Positions 12,055 to 23,620 of a stretch of DNA of 64,000 nucleotides are shown one piece after another (the stretch's first letter is position 1; every line of letters begins with the position of its first letter). The notes beneath the pieces were generated by a model. It was given only the letters and a program-made list of their open reading frames with translations. It ran no database searches and had not been told where the DNA came from. This stretch comes from Phosphuga atrata (taxonomy: Eukaryota > Arthropoda > Insecta > Coleoptera > Silphidae), in assembly GCA_944588485.1 (NCBI GenBank), contig OX155896.1, positions 6,156,501 to 6,220,500 on the forward strand, written 5' to 3'. A program made the translations under genes and the position numbers.

Positions 12055-13331
12055 ATTCATCATCATTTGTAGTGCTATAGCCCTACAGGGCCTCAACTTT
12101 CTCCAACCTCGTCTGCCATCCTTTCCGATCTCTGGAACGGAACTTCCAGTCAGCTGCATCAATTTTTCTGGCATCCTCAGAAACGCCGTCTTTCCATCTC
12201 AGCCTTGGTCTCCCTCTACCTCTACTGCCGTTTGGTATGGCCTCAAAGTTTCTTGGCACGTTGTTGTCATAGCGTGTTACATGTCCTGCCCAGCTTTACC
12301 TGCGAATCTTGATTGTTGTTATTATGTCTTTGTTTCCTGACCCTCTGTATAAGTTATAAAGTTCAAAATTATATCCTTTTCACCAGATGTTATCCTCTTG
12401 GACAGCACCATAAATCTTTCTTAGGACTTTTCGTTCAAATGTTGATAGTAACGTCTCATCTGCTTTTGTTAGGGTTCAGGTTTCCGAGCCATAGATTAAA
12501 ACTGGTACAATTAACGTCTTCTATATTCTGATAATTGTGCTTCTCGAAAAGCTCGATTTATGTAAGTATTTTGACAGTTCAAAATAACAGGACTTGGCAA
12601 GCATTCTGCGCGTTTTTACTTCTTTGCTGACATCATTCATTGCTCATCCACTGCTTCGATGTTATATTCCCCGATTGTGATATTTTGACCCGAGTCTCTC
12701 GCCCTGCGTTCTTTTGTGGCAGCCATAAACTTTGTCTTGTTTGCATTTATTTGTAGTCCCGTATTACTTGCGGCATTCTCAAAACTTACAAAGATTTCTT
12801 TTGCTTTTTTTTGAGTTCTAGAGGTCAGGTCCTTGTCGTCTGCGTATGTCTGCGCCTGTGATGACTTATTAAAGATAGTACTCCTAGTATCCAGTTCCGC
12901 ATCTCGAACTACTTTTCTAGTGCTATGTTAAACAGGAGACACGCCAGCGCGACACCCTGCCTCACGCCTACAGCTGTTTCGAATGATTCTGAGGTTTCAT
13001 TCTGTATTTTTACGTGGCACACAACTTTTGACATTGTCGTTTTTGTCAATTTAATTAAGGTTTTTGGAATTTGTAGCGCATTCATAGCTTGGTATAACTT
13101 TGGTCTTAGAACGCTATCATAAGCTGCCTTAAAGTCAATGTAAAGCTGGAACGTGTTGATATTGTATTCGTAGCACTTCTCCGGCATATGGCGTAGTACG
13201 AAAATCTGGTCTATTGTCGATCGACCAGTACGGAATCCGCATTGGTATTGTCCGATTCTAGGTTCTGCGTACTTCCTTATGCGTCGATAATAATTACGAG
13301 AGGATATCAGGATATAATTAAAATATATCAA
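12055..13331 (-). pseudogene. RTE-like LINE ORF2 remnant
   Basis: The minus-strand frame 13331-12909 has IGQYQCGFRTGRSTIDQIF, LYIDFKAAYDSV (RT motif A) and GVRQGVALACLLFNIALE (motif B, with the GD of RQGD changed to GV). Just downstream another frame has QTYADD (motif C) and TGLQINANKTKFM. Near 12540-12060 a shifted frame gives a thumb remnant and then WAGHVTRYDNNVPRNF and GRGRPRLRW, the C-terminal tail of the family. It is 5'-truncated in the RT and broken by at least three frameshifts. Its 3' end is near 12055. Confidence 0.85.
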
Positions 13332-13380
13332 TGCGTGTTCATTTTTGCCTAATGGTAAGCGAACGGTGAAGCCAAAAAAT

Positions 13381-13430
13381 GTATTTATTTCTACTTCTGA
13401 CCAGATAATGACGGGAGTAGAAATAAATAC
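13381..13430. repeat. Perfect 14-bp hairpin
   Basis: GTATTTATTTCTAC at 13381-13394 is the exact reverse complement of 13417-13430, with a 22-base loop. It lies just past the truncated 5' end of the RTE-like LINE. It may be a relic of a small inverted-repeat element. Confidence 0.8.
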
Positions 13431-13439
13431 TTTTATACC

Positions 13440-15400
13440 GTCGAGTAATGACTAATGCTATTATTTTTCAATCAGTTTACAAGAATGTTTCTTGTTATTG
13501 AAGTTCGTTATAGTATCTATCTACACATGTTTTTTCTCGTAATTTTCTCCCGAAAAAAAATTATTCAATTTAGTTTCCATATTTATATACAAAATCGTAT
13601 ATTTCCTGATCCTGAATAAACAGAATATATCACTTTTACGCCTAACAAGTTAATGAACATTTTTGTATTTTTTTTTTAATAAATAGCTTCAAAATATGTT
13701 ATTTAAATTTTTATTAAAATAAAAATCTATTCCTAAAATTTCGTCAACAATCCCAAAATGTAATTTTATATAAAATAATTTTTTATAAATATAAACCATA
13801 TTGTGCTGCATTTAATATTTTGATATTTGAATAGTAACTTTTTGCAAAAACATTATTTATATGATAATAATAATAAAACATGTTTATTGCTGTACTTATA
13901 ATACAAAAATACAACAAATGACTATCGACCCGTAGTCTTGCAGCCTGGAATAAACAACTATAGGACAAAAAAGTATTTAAAAAATATGGTTCAGTCGATG
14001 TTTAAAAATTCGAGGAGGGATATTTTCTGTTCGAATGTCAAGCTCAAGTTCATCAAATATGTTATTCGCTGCGCCAAAGGTGACACTTATAAGAAATTCA
14101 TGACCAGTTATGTCATTATTCAGCATTTTTTTGTATATTAATTAAATATAATTAAATCTTTTTAAAACAATTTAGACATAGATTTTCTCTTCTTGTCGTC
14201 TAGTCTCAGTGTATCGAAAATGATTTCGCTAGGATTTGTTGTTTCCAAGAGGATCGTAGAGAACCGAAAATGCAACTTTTTTGCTGATCGAAGCGATGGA
14301 TTTTTTCGGTGATTTTTTCAGAAAATTTTAGGGTAATTTCTTTGAGTTCATCCAAAGCAACTGGATGTGCTGAATGCGATTTTACAGTTTATTCCGTTCA
14401 AATGCTCAAAATACCCAATATATAGGCTATATCTAGTTTATTTTTGAATTTAGATCATCACTAAATCAATCGTTTTCACCACGTGGGAATTTCACCACAG
14501 ATTTCCACAAAAATTTTCTACAAAATTTTTCAATCCAAAAATATGTGCTTTTTCGGTTTTTTTTTCGATTTTCTAGAGAATGATAAAAAGCAGCGAATCA
14601 TTTTTGCCACACTGAAACTACACGACAAGACTAACAGGTCTATGTGTAAATTGTCCGGAAAGATTCAATAATTCGTCGAGAATTTTAAACTGAAATTTAC
14701 CCGAATTTCGATTTGCTAAGTAGATGTCTCGGAAACAGTTGCAGATAATCAAAAACGGATTGCGGCGTCGTTTTCAGCAGGTCATTTTCCTGTGGATACA
14801 CCAAGATTGTCCGCAGGGAATTCACGACTTTCCGAGATCTCTACTCGAGCGCCGAAATTTCTTAAAAATTTCTTTAATTTTAGCAGGCGATAAGTGAACG
14901 TAAAGAGTTAGCGAAATATAATTGGCATATTTGTAATTAGAAGCAAAAATGCTTTCAAAAACGTTTTTAAATTTTGCTGTAACTCAACAGGTTTTGGCAA
15001 AATCTATTTTCTCGTATTTTACCGTTTCCGCAATCTTGACTTCACTCTTCGACGGTATTTCCTAAAACAAATTTTGGGACGCTGAATCGCATGGTGGAAA
15101 ATAGAAATCTCTGTGGTAAGGCGTCCAAGAGTTATAACATGGTAAAATCTTATCGTGAATGGAAAATTTTATGTGTGACTGAAAGTATTTTCCCTGCTGG
15201 TAGCAAATATACATAATTGGCAAAACTTTTGCTTTTAAATATTGTATATTTCATTTAGTTAATTATTTTTTGTTTTTGCCTGTTGTTTTCATACACTATT
15301 ATCAAAGACTGAAGTCTTTTCAGCCAGAAATTGTGCTAAGCGCGGTTATGCACGGAGCGAATACGTCACGGGGTTTTCTTTAAATTTCTTTGTGTCTGTC
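13440..15400. other. AT-rich interval, no gene seen
   Basis: A/T-rich sequence with many stops in all frames. No family resemblance or long repeat noted. Confidence 0.45.
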
Positions 15401-15439
15401 TGCAATTGTGACCTGTGTTTTTCTCTAGAGGAGTTCGTT

Positions 15440-15905
15440 AGAGGGATTGTGGAGAGGATTGTTGCGATGTCTAAGTTTGGTGATGAGTTGTAATGCGGTT
15501 CGTTCAGCGTCCTCAAGAGTTCGTTTGATCAAGTATAGATCTACAACCTTTAAGTTCCTCCCCGATAAATTCTTTCCCTGGCGGCTTATACACCAATGTA
15601 ATCCTGCAGACACTTAGTTTCACTGTCAGTATCTCCAAACTATTCGTTTCCGCAATGTCCACAGAGAGGATCGCAATATCAGGTTTTACGAAGACTGAGC
15701 TCCCGTATTGTGAGTATGATCTCTCAGCTATCAAACGCATGTTCTGATTTTTTGGGCGATATTTGTTACTAACTCTATGGGTCTCTGGTAAACACAGTAC
15801 GTCGCAAAGGTGTTCTCAACAGAGCTCCTGGAGCAGTTCTTTTTTACTGGCAGAGGAGCCCTCGATGTTAATAGAGATCATAGTCAGTTTTGGGCATGAA
15901 AAGGT
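15440..15905 (-). pseudogene. LINE endonuclease N-terminal fragment
   Basis: Starts near 15905 on the minus strand with MISINIEGSSASKKELLQEL, then CDVLCLPETH (the catalytic E of the endonuclease QETH motif), then YGSSVFVK and ITLVYKPPGKEF. This is the first third of an APE-type LINE endonuclease. It then fades out near 15440. Immediately to the right, the RT of a similar element lies on the opposite strand (16080-16600), as expected for a 5'-inverted (twin-primed) insertion. Confidence 0.7.
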
Positions 15906-16079
15906 CCTTTGTGCGGTAGACGTTTTAATGATCTACAGAGCGTTTATATGCTTAGACGCTTCTGAATTGAGAGGATTTTCCGGCAAGAGCCGTTGCCCAT
16001 GGGACGCCCGAGTGCGCTATAGTAATCAAATTCCTCGGGAAGGCTCCTTTCGTGACCCCCCATCCAGCTAACAAATATA

Positions 16080-16600
16080 ATGATCCCTGATCCAAAACCG
16101 CATGTTCTATCCAGAACTCCAGGGAAAGTAAATATCAGGTGGCTAAGACAAAAGAACGATCTACCACAGGGCAGTGTACTGGGCCCCACCCTTTTTAAAA
16201 TATAGAGCAACGATCAACCGCTCCCAATTGATATTAACAGATATCTACGCTGACGATAGAGCAATTGCTGCGTAGGGCAAGAGTTTTGCACATAACGAAC
16301 AGGGTGCTACTACGCTCTCCAAAACGCCTGCCCAGTGTGGTACAAGTCAGCACACGCCAGAAAAGTGGATGTGGCTCTTAATGAGTCTTGCAGACTGATC
16401 AGGGGATGCCTGAAACCCATCCCCTTGCATAAAGTCTACCACCTGGCTGGCATCGTTCCACCTGCAGTCCAAACGAAAGCAGCAACCTATAAGGAAAGAT
16501 TTAAATCTTCAATTTCCGAACGGCACTCCCTCTATGACCTACATCCTATACATCAGAGGTTAAAGTAAACGAAAAGCTTCCTAACACCAAGAAGTGAGAG
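16080..16600 (+). pseudogene. LINE RT fragment with internal deletion
   Basis: Plus-strand frames read KNDLPQGSVLGPTLF (RT motif B), then NDQPLPID and a YADDRAIAA-like motif C across a small frameshift near 16245. About 40 bp later the sequence jumps to CPVWYKSAHARKVDVALNES and HLAGIVPPAVQTK, the thumb/C-terminal block. In intact members the two blocks are separated by well over 100 codons, so an internal deletion is likely at about 16285-16320. It ends in HQRLK near 16565. Confidence 0.75.
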
Positions 16601-16649
16601 AAATTTGAGAAATTTTTGCAGTTTGGAATGAAGAGTTGGAAAGAGTTGG

Positions 16650-17754
16650 AGATATTAGGAGATAATCTCTACCAGTTAAGATATGTAAGAATATTGTTGG
16701 TGATGTTCTGTGTGGAGTTTTGCTGATATTTCCGCGGGGAGATCTGCTGATTTTTTTTTTGTTGATGATCTGTGGGTAACGCAGGGAATTTACTCGATGG
16801 GCGCTATTGGACGATTCGGGAACTTATGTCACCAGACTTCCTGGTCGGTCTGACTGCGCGAATTGCATTTTGCTGGCAGGATGTCTAGGAATTTGTTCGT
16901 AACTTGTGAACCACCGCATTTCCTGTATCGGAGGGGGGTTTTGCAGTGTTCCGTGGCGTGGTCGAATGACTGGCACTTACCACATGGTCTCGGAATGTGT
17001 GATGGAAGTGTGCTTACGGGGATCGGGTAATGTCTATTCATGAGGAATAGACCGCCTGAGGAGATAATTGCTGCGAACGTTTTAATAGTCGATGTAATTA
17101 TTCTGATAAGCCTTCTCGGGTTGTTTGTGACAGTAGATATGATCCTTTTACAATCTGAAGATATATTTCCCTTAAGTAAGTTCCCTTAAGTGGTTGGCAA
17201 GTATTTCATCATTAATTTCATATTCTACCTGCGCTATAGAACAATTATAAAAAATATACCTGCAGCAGAGTACAATTCGTTTCTGGTGGGGAACAAGGAT
17301 TCGGATGGAGAAGGAGATTATAAGAGATTATAGATTTTTCGGAGCAGACAGTTTGCATCGCGGCGTTCGTCTCATACTTCGTTTCTGAAAGAAAACCGGA
17401 TGGGATCTTGATCAAAAGATCTTGGTTTTGGGGAGGCAATATTTGCCTATTCCTAGATAGTTGGATACGTGTGGTAGATGGATTTGACAGTGTTAGGGAG
17501 TAAGCGTATTTTTTGTGCGGTTGGCAAGTGAGAATGTGCTGTGTAGTAGGGATTCAAGGGTTAGATGGAGCTGGATTACCAGAAACGTGTGTAGTGTAAG
17601 TGGTGTGTTGTTTATCAGTAGCAGATGGTGTCGCCGAAGAGGTTGAGTGGTTTTGCGGCAGGTTTATTTGGACATTGTCTAGTTGCGGGAACTTTCTGGC
17701 TGTTGGTATAGGGTTTTTGTTGATTTTTTCCATTTTTTCATCCTCGTCGGACAT
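16650..17754 (-). pseudogene. LINE ORF1 (gag-like) remnant with zinc knuckle
   Basis: Begins at an ATG at 17754 with MSDEDEKMEKINKNPIPTAR, followed by an S/T/P-rich linker to about 17554. The middle (about 17500-17060) is broken by stops. The frame 17041-16829 carries RPCGKCQSFDHATEHC (a CxxCxxxDHxxxxC knuckle) and a second partial knuckle YRKCGGSQ. This region is closely similar to 19265-19440, which lies inside a different LINE. The family probably belongs with the adjacent endonuclease and RT fragments. Confidence 0.7.
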
Positions 17755-17960
17755 AAGTCACACATGACCGAGTGCATTTCCGTGTGCATTTATACAAACG
17801 GAGATTATTGCAAAAATATTTTCAAAATTGTAGTTCTAATAAAACTGAATTTGCACAAACTTTTTCTTTTAATTAAAAACGACATTGATAAAGTGTTTGC
17901 TAACTTTATCAAAGAAGATAACGAATAGGTTTAAGTGATACGTCAGTACGCTTTGAGGTG

Positions 17961-17977
17961 TCGACAGCGACTGACAG

Positions 17978-18013
<36 letters not shown>

Positions 18014-18029
18014 CTGTCAGTCGCTGTCG

Positions 18030-18030
<1 letters not shown>
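17961..18030. repeat. 70-bp perfect palindrome centred on (TA)n
   Basis: Arm 17961-17980 (TCGACAGCGACTGACAGATT) is exactly complementary to 18011-18030. The 30 bases between are alternating AT and so also self-complementary, making the whole 70 bp one perfect palindrome. A second (TA)n tract follows directly (about 18031-18091). The arms are not A/T-rich, so this is not a by-product of the microsatellite. Confidence 0.95.

Positions 18031-18091
<61 letters not shown>
18031..18091. repeat. (TA)n microsatellite
   Basis: About 60 bp of alternating TA with one ATACATA interruption at the left end. The YIYIYI open frames across it are artefacts. Confidence 0.95.
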
Positions 18092-18094
<3 letters not shown>

Positions 18095-18099
18095 GAATA

Positions 18100-19050
18100 T
18101 TGTGATAAAAATAATTCTCCAAAAATATAGCTATGTTTTGTTTTTTGCACATGTCTATATAAGTGCTTAAACACATATTTACTAATTTGCTATGCAAGAT
18201 AAACTAATTAATATTAAATTTGATATTTTTATCCAAAAAACCTTTTGTAGAAATTTGTTATATATTTTAATGATACACTTGAAAATATATTTCAAATGTT
18301 ATGTATAAAATGTTTTAAAATGCTTCAACAAATGTAATGTGTTTGTTTAAAAAACACAAAAATTATGTTGCGAATAAACGGAATTATATTTCGCAAAATA
18401 TTCATTCAAGTCTAATTAAAAGTCAATACTTTAATAAAAACTATGCACATAACGCTTTTATTTCAACTCTTTCATTCTAAGTGGCTTCTTTAAGGAACCA
18501 CCTTTTAAATATTTAATTTTTATTTATATATTTATAATTTTAATTTTTTATTTATATTATTTATATAGTTTATTACATAAGATCCAGCGGAAAGTTCTTA
18601 AAACCACCTTGACAATGGTATGCAAGTGGTGCCATATTTTAGAGCTAATCTATAAATTCCACTAAATTTATATTATTTCTTTCGGCATTTGCATAAGCAT
18701 ATATCAATTTACATTAATAAAATAAACATATTAGGGCCTGAAAGGGTTTAATAACAATGGTGCTAATTATTTCGATTGTGTTCCTTTCATTCTCAATCTA
18801 TAGAAAATATTGTGGAATCATAACTCAATAATGGAAAGCTAACTAATATTAAATATTACTTTCGGGTGACCTAACCTAATCACTTGTGTCCTAGACCTTC
18901 TAACCTAATCACTTGTGTCATAGACTGTATCAAACATGAAGTACAAACTTATTGAACATAATACCTCAGGTGGTAGACAAGCCACAAGTAAGCCATCGGA
19001 TTCTGGGGGACCTACACCTTAGTGTGACCCAGTCGGATCTAAACGAAACT
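18100..19050. other. AT-rich interval with a short direct repeat
   Basis: No ORF of note. CTAACCTAATCACTTGTGTC occurs at 18871 and again at 18900 within two 26-bp copies (one mismatch, period 29 bp). The element at 19058 starts soon after. Confidence 0.5.
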
Positions 19051-19057
19051 TTAAAAG

Positions 19058-21430
19058 GAATATAACGTACCTAGCAACAATCAATATAAACTCCTTGATC
19101 AAGTCCGGAAAGCTTAAGCATACACTTGAAGTACTGAACGACAACAACATCAGTATAGCAGCTCTCCAAAAGACTAGGTTTTTTTGGACGAAGAAGCCAT
19201 AGAGTCTCAAGGATATAGCATATATCAAGGGAAATCTGGTAAAAGAGTAATGGAAAATGCCGAACTCTGCACGCACACTTCCATCACATATTCCGAAACC
19301 GTGTGGTAGGTGCCAGTCATACGACCACGCCACGGAATACTGCAACACCTCCTCAAATGAAAGAAATGCGGTGGTTCAGACGATACGAACAAACGTCTCA
19401 CCATCCGGCCAGCAAAATGCAAGTCGCGCAGTTAGACCGACAATAGGAATCGTCGGATCATACCAGTGACGGCCCAGGAAACAATCCCCAATAGACCTAA
19501 ACGGAACAAGCATCCGTGGTGGTTCAGCGATTGTGATAAAGCTATAGAAGCCAGTCGACTAGCGTGGATCAAATAGAATGTATATAAAAACGAAGCTAAT
19601 TTACAAGCCTTTATTGCACAAAGGAAAATTACGTCGAGTATCATAAGAGGGGCTAAGAGGAAGCACAACCAGGAACTGATTAAGCAAGCAGAAGAGGATT
19701 TTGTAAGGAGCAGCTCTAGAGATCTATACAAAGGCCTGAAGCAACAAACAACCCAATTCACGTCCCCTACCTTACACCTCTAGAGACCAGATGGATCACT
19801 TTGTCAGCGATTAATTAATAACAGCGATTATTTTATATTAATGACAGCGATTGTACCAAGAACCTAGCTAACTACTTCAAAGACCCTTAAATGCAGAAGA
19901 ACCTATTGAGTGTCTCCAAGTTACATAACCAGCTAACCCTAATACTGAGTATATCGATCCTCCAACCTATGAAGAAGTCAGAGAAATAATTAAAGTACTT
20001 AAGAAATATAAAGCTCCTGCAGAAGACGGGATAGTAGCAGAAAAGCAAAAACATGCCGGAGAAGATACCTTCAGGAGGATACATAAAGTAATTCTGGATA
20101 TATGGACTAGTGAGAGGCTCCCAGATGATTGGACGTCAGCCACTATCCATCCAATTCACAAGATGGGAGGCAAAACAGATCCCAGTAACTACAGCGGAAC
20201 ATCGCTCCCTGCTGTTACCCATAATATATTTTTCAAGATTCTGGAACAGCATGTAACAAGACAAATGGATAAAGAGTTAGAAGAATATCAAGCAGGGTTT
20301 AGAGCATCGAGGTCCTTTACCGAGCAGATACACAATGTGAATATCATCCATCAATACCTCAAATAATGAGCCATACAATCGGTATATTTGTCGACTTCCA
20401 GAAAGCAAACGACTCAGTGGACAGAATTGCTCTATTTAAGACCTTAAAAGAACTTGGAATCAACGACAAGATCAATAGGCTGGTACAAGCGACCCAACAC
20501 AACACCACATTCAGAGTAAAGTTTAGTGGACAGCTCTCGGAGAGTTTCCCCATTAAAACAGGGGTGAGACATGGAGACGGCATCTCATGCATATTATTTA
20601 TTTGCGTTCTGGAAAAGATCATTAGAGAGTGGAGATGGGGATTAAAACCGACAACCTATCCTAGCCTTTGCGGACGATCTGACTTTATTGGCAAATGTCT
20701 TGGGGGAATGGTTTTCAGAGGACCTCAGCAAAACAGTGGCACTTAAACACAGAAGACACAAACTAGATAAGGCTTACTATGCCTGCAGTAAACTATATGC
20801 TTCAAAAAATTTGTCAAGGAATGTCAATCAAGTTCCTACAATGCAGTAGTTAGACGCTCAGCCCTATATGCAGCAGAGTGACTATATCTAACAAATAAGA
20901 CCCCATTAAGACCCCTCGAGGTGCAAGAAAGAAAGTTTCTGAGACGGATAGTGGACCAAGAATTCTACCAGATGGAAGCCGATCGTATCAACCAAATGGT
21001 GAGCTATAAAAATACCAAGAAAATCTCTTAGATGCCATCAGAAGAAGGCGACTGGCTTTTTAAGGACATCTATCTAGAATGGACTCAAACAGGTAATCCC
21101 ATGGGATCTTCAAGGCTGCTAATGGACTTGTGGATGATGGACAAGTGGAGATGGATTTTTCGGAACTCCATATAAATAAAAATGACATAGCCGACAGGAG
21201 TAATTATCATACAACTCTTAAAACTAAATCCTTCGTAACATCCCTCACAGAAGTTACCCACAGACAAAAAGACGAGACCAGAAAATGGTCTGAGAAACGT
21301 AAGATTAAAATTAGCCGGAAAATGAAGGACTACTGTGCCATCAGAAAATCTAGAGGTAAAAACAAGATAGTACCTGCCAAACCCACAACTAAGAACACCA
21401 ATCGTGGCAAACAACGACGATGAAATCAAG
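19058..21430 (+). mobile_element. LINE with endonuclease and RT, carrying a foreign gag fragment
   Basis: Opens near 19060 with ATININSLIKSGKLKHTLEVL and IAALQKTRF, an APE-type endonuclease start (QETR changed to QKTR). About 19480-19760 gives WWFSDCDKAIEASRLAWIK and RDLYKGLKQ, the inter-domain linker. RT follows: a 20163-20366 frame ending ...EYQAGFRASRSFTEQIHNV, then after a stop VDFQKANDSVDR (motif A, KAYDSV changed to KANDSV), TGVRHGDGISCILF (motif B) and LAFADDLTLLANV (motif C, FADD intact, about 20657-20695). The C-terminal tail is decayed and ends near 21100-21430. Several stops and frameshifts make it inactive. Confidence 0.8.
19265..19445 (+). pseudogene. Chimeric gag-knuckle fragment inside the 19-21 kb LINE
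   Basis: Within the endonuclease region the frame switches to TLPSHIPKPCGRCQSYDHAT and EYC, a zinc-knuckle sequence nearly the same as the minus-strand ORF1 fragment at 16829-17041. The endonuclease reading resumes around 19450 (GIVG). This is either template switching during reverse transcription or a fragment inserted later; no TSD is obvious. Confidence 0.65.
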
Positions 21431-21479
21431 AAACAGCTAAAACACAAGCACCGTGGTCCATATATGGACATATTTCAAC

Positions 21480-23100
21480 TATTGTGAGACAAATTGACAT
21501 GGTTTTATATAGAAAACTAATCGGTGGTAATTACAATGGAATGAATACATTGAATAGAATAAAAAAGTAAACGAATAGGTACAATAGACACAAAAATACA
21601 ATCGATAGCACAAAAAATTATATTCAGTTCGTATCAAAGAACTAACCGAGTAAATAGTAACACAGTTAGTATCTTTTACGTAATTACTGAATTGTCCATA
21701 TTTTTATAAGCTAGAGCAAAATCTAAATCAAATTGATAAAATGGTTACTAACAAATAAAATGGTTAACAATACTATATTCCAGGTTTCATTCCAGCGCTA
21801 TACTTTGTACTAATTCACGCAAAAACTATACATAATGTAGAATTAGAAAAATTATAATATTTCAACGAAAGCGAGAAACGAGACAGCGAAGAGAAAATAA
21901 GAAGCAATAGAGCAAACGATATTAAACCAGTTGTTTATTAAAATTATTTATTATGTATTACCAAACTTTATAATTCCCAAGATTCATACTTCTGTAATTT
22001 AATTATCAATATTTAATCATTTTCATCCATTTTCTTTATTCAACTTCGTTTGAAAGCAATAATTTACCAGACTTTAAACACACACTGTTTGTTGCGACAT
22101 AGATTAATATATAGGCAGAGTGTTTTTAAAAGTTTATTGGTCCGGACAGAAAAAGAACAAAGTTTTTCGTTTCCTTTGTACTTTTTCTTTGCGAGTTTAT
22201 TTTTAATTCGATACGGGCTGATTTATGGCTAGAAATATCGGATTAGGCTCGGCTACGGTTACATTTGCTGGCCGCATATACCTTTTAGTTGCAATAATAA
22301 AGTTGTAATAAAGTTTTAACATCTTTCTAAGGTTTCTATTATATACATGCGCATCCATACGGAATTATTCCAAGGAAGATAATTAAAAACATTTTGTAAC
22401 TACAAGACAAAGTTAGTACTTCTCACACAGTTAGTAGGTATATTTTACGTGCTTATTTAATTTTCGAAATTTTTATAACCCAGAATAAAATCTAAATTAA
22501 ATTGATTAAATGGTTACTCACAAATGAAATGGTTAACAACACTTTATTTCAGGTTTCATTCCGGCCCTATAATTTGTATAAATCCCTTAAACCAAAAATA
22601 TACCATGTAAACATGGGTCGTTTTAGTCTATTTTGTCTGCCTAATCCCCCCCTCTCTCTCTCTATTCCACGGGTTTTCAGCCTGTCACTGTTAGTAATTA
22701 CGAGCCAGATTTTTTACGAGCCAGATCTTGGAGAACTGTGTGCTAAAAATTTTCGTTTGTATGTTGCTCTACAATGTCAAGTAACTGCGAAATTGTGCCA
22801 ATTTTCATTTTTTTACGATTTTTTTATTAATCTTGGAATACTGAACATGGAATAGGTTGCATGTTTTTCTAAAAAACCGACAAATATCATATCTGGGCAC
22901 GTCTTTTAAAATGCGCACGCGTCAGTGTGCACACCTAATAGTGTGTATGCAATTTATTTCGTTGTTTTATCCTGTCTAGCGTTTGTGTTGTACTTTTTTT
23001 CTGTAAATAGTCAAATGAACCCTTTTTCGTCCTACATACAACCTATACCCTTAGTAATACATCAAATTTCTAAGCTAAACTTGTTTTAAATATTTTAAAC
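21480..23100. other. AT-rich interval containing two related segments
   Basis: Two segments, 21655-21800 and 22425-22580, are diverged direct copies. Both have ACACAGTTAGTA near the start, then TTTTATAA, AAAATCTAAAT, AAATGGTTACT, AAATGGTTAACAA and CAGGTTTCATTCC in order. The spacing is about 770 bp. No coding signal; they may be the remains of LTRs or a duplicated repeat. Confidence 0.55.
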
Positions 23101-23113
23101 ATTAATTTTAGAA

Positions 23114-23620
23114 ATGGGCTATTTTGAGCGAGAAGTATCACGTTTACAAAAATTATGGAAAGACATACAGTCAGAGCATGAAATACTTGTAAATGAGAGT
23201 GAATCTGATGAGCATTAATTATAAGTTAGTGATCACATGTCTTCTACTGAACAATCAGATGAATCTAAATGAAGAATAGAGTGAAGAATTAGATGATGAT
23301 ATACCACTTTCCGAATTACAAGGATTTTTTCAGGGGCGAGATAAATCAACAAAATGGCCTCGACGACCATTTGGGGGCACTAAAACACGAACTTTAGGCC
23401 TCATGTTCAAACCGATTTAAAAAAACCTAGACGCGCTTAGATGCTTGGAAATTATTCTTTACTACAACACGATTGATGAAATCATAAGATGTACAAATAT
23501 TTACATCCAAAACATTCGTATAAACCACAGGCGTGAAAGAGCTGCTAAGGACACGGATGAATCTAAACTAGAAGCCTTGTTTGGTTTAGTGTACCTCGCA
23601 GGAATATTACACATACGTGG
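23114..23620 (+). pseudogene. piggyBac transposase, N-terminal part (split gene)
   Basis: Starts with ATG at 23114 and an acidic, S/E/D-rich N-terminus broken by stops. From about 23445 the frame reads IDEIIRCTNIYIQ and DESKLEALFGLVYLAGIL, the start of the DDE_Tnp_1_7 (piggyBac) domain, in which a TN-x-Y motif precedes an (A/L)xxGLLYLAGI helix. The coding sequence stops at the mariner insertion (23621) and resumes at 26296 with the next piggyBac motif. It is a relic: stops near 23215 and 23400 precede the intact stretch. Confidence 0.75.

Noticed and set aside
17869..18197. Long YIYIYI open frames on both strands, here and at 27.2-28.0, 39.4-39.7, 57.5-57.9 and 59.9-60.5 kb
   Set aside because: They are translations of (TA)n microsatellites, not proteins.
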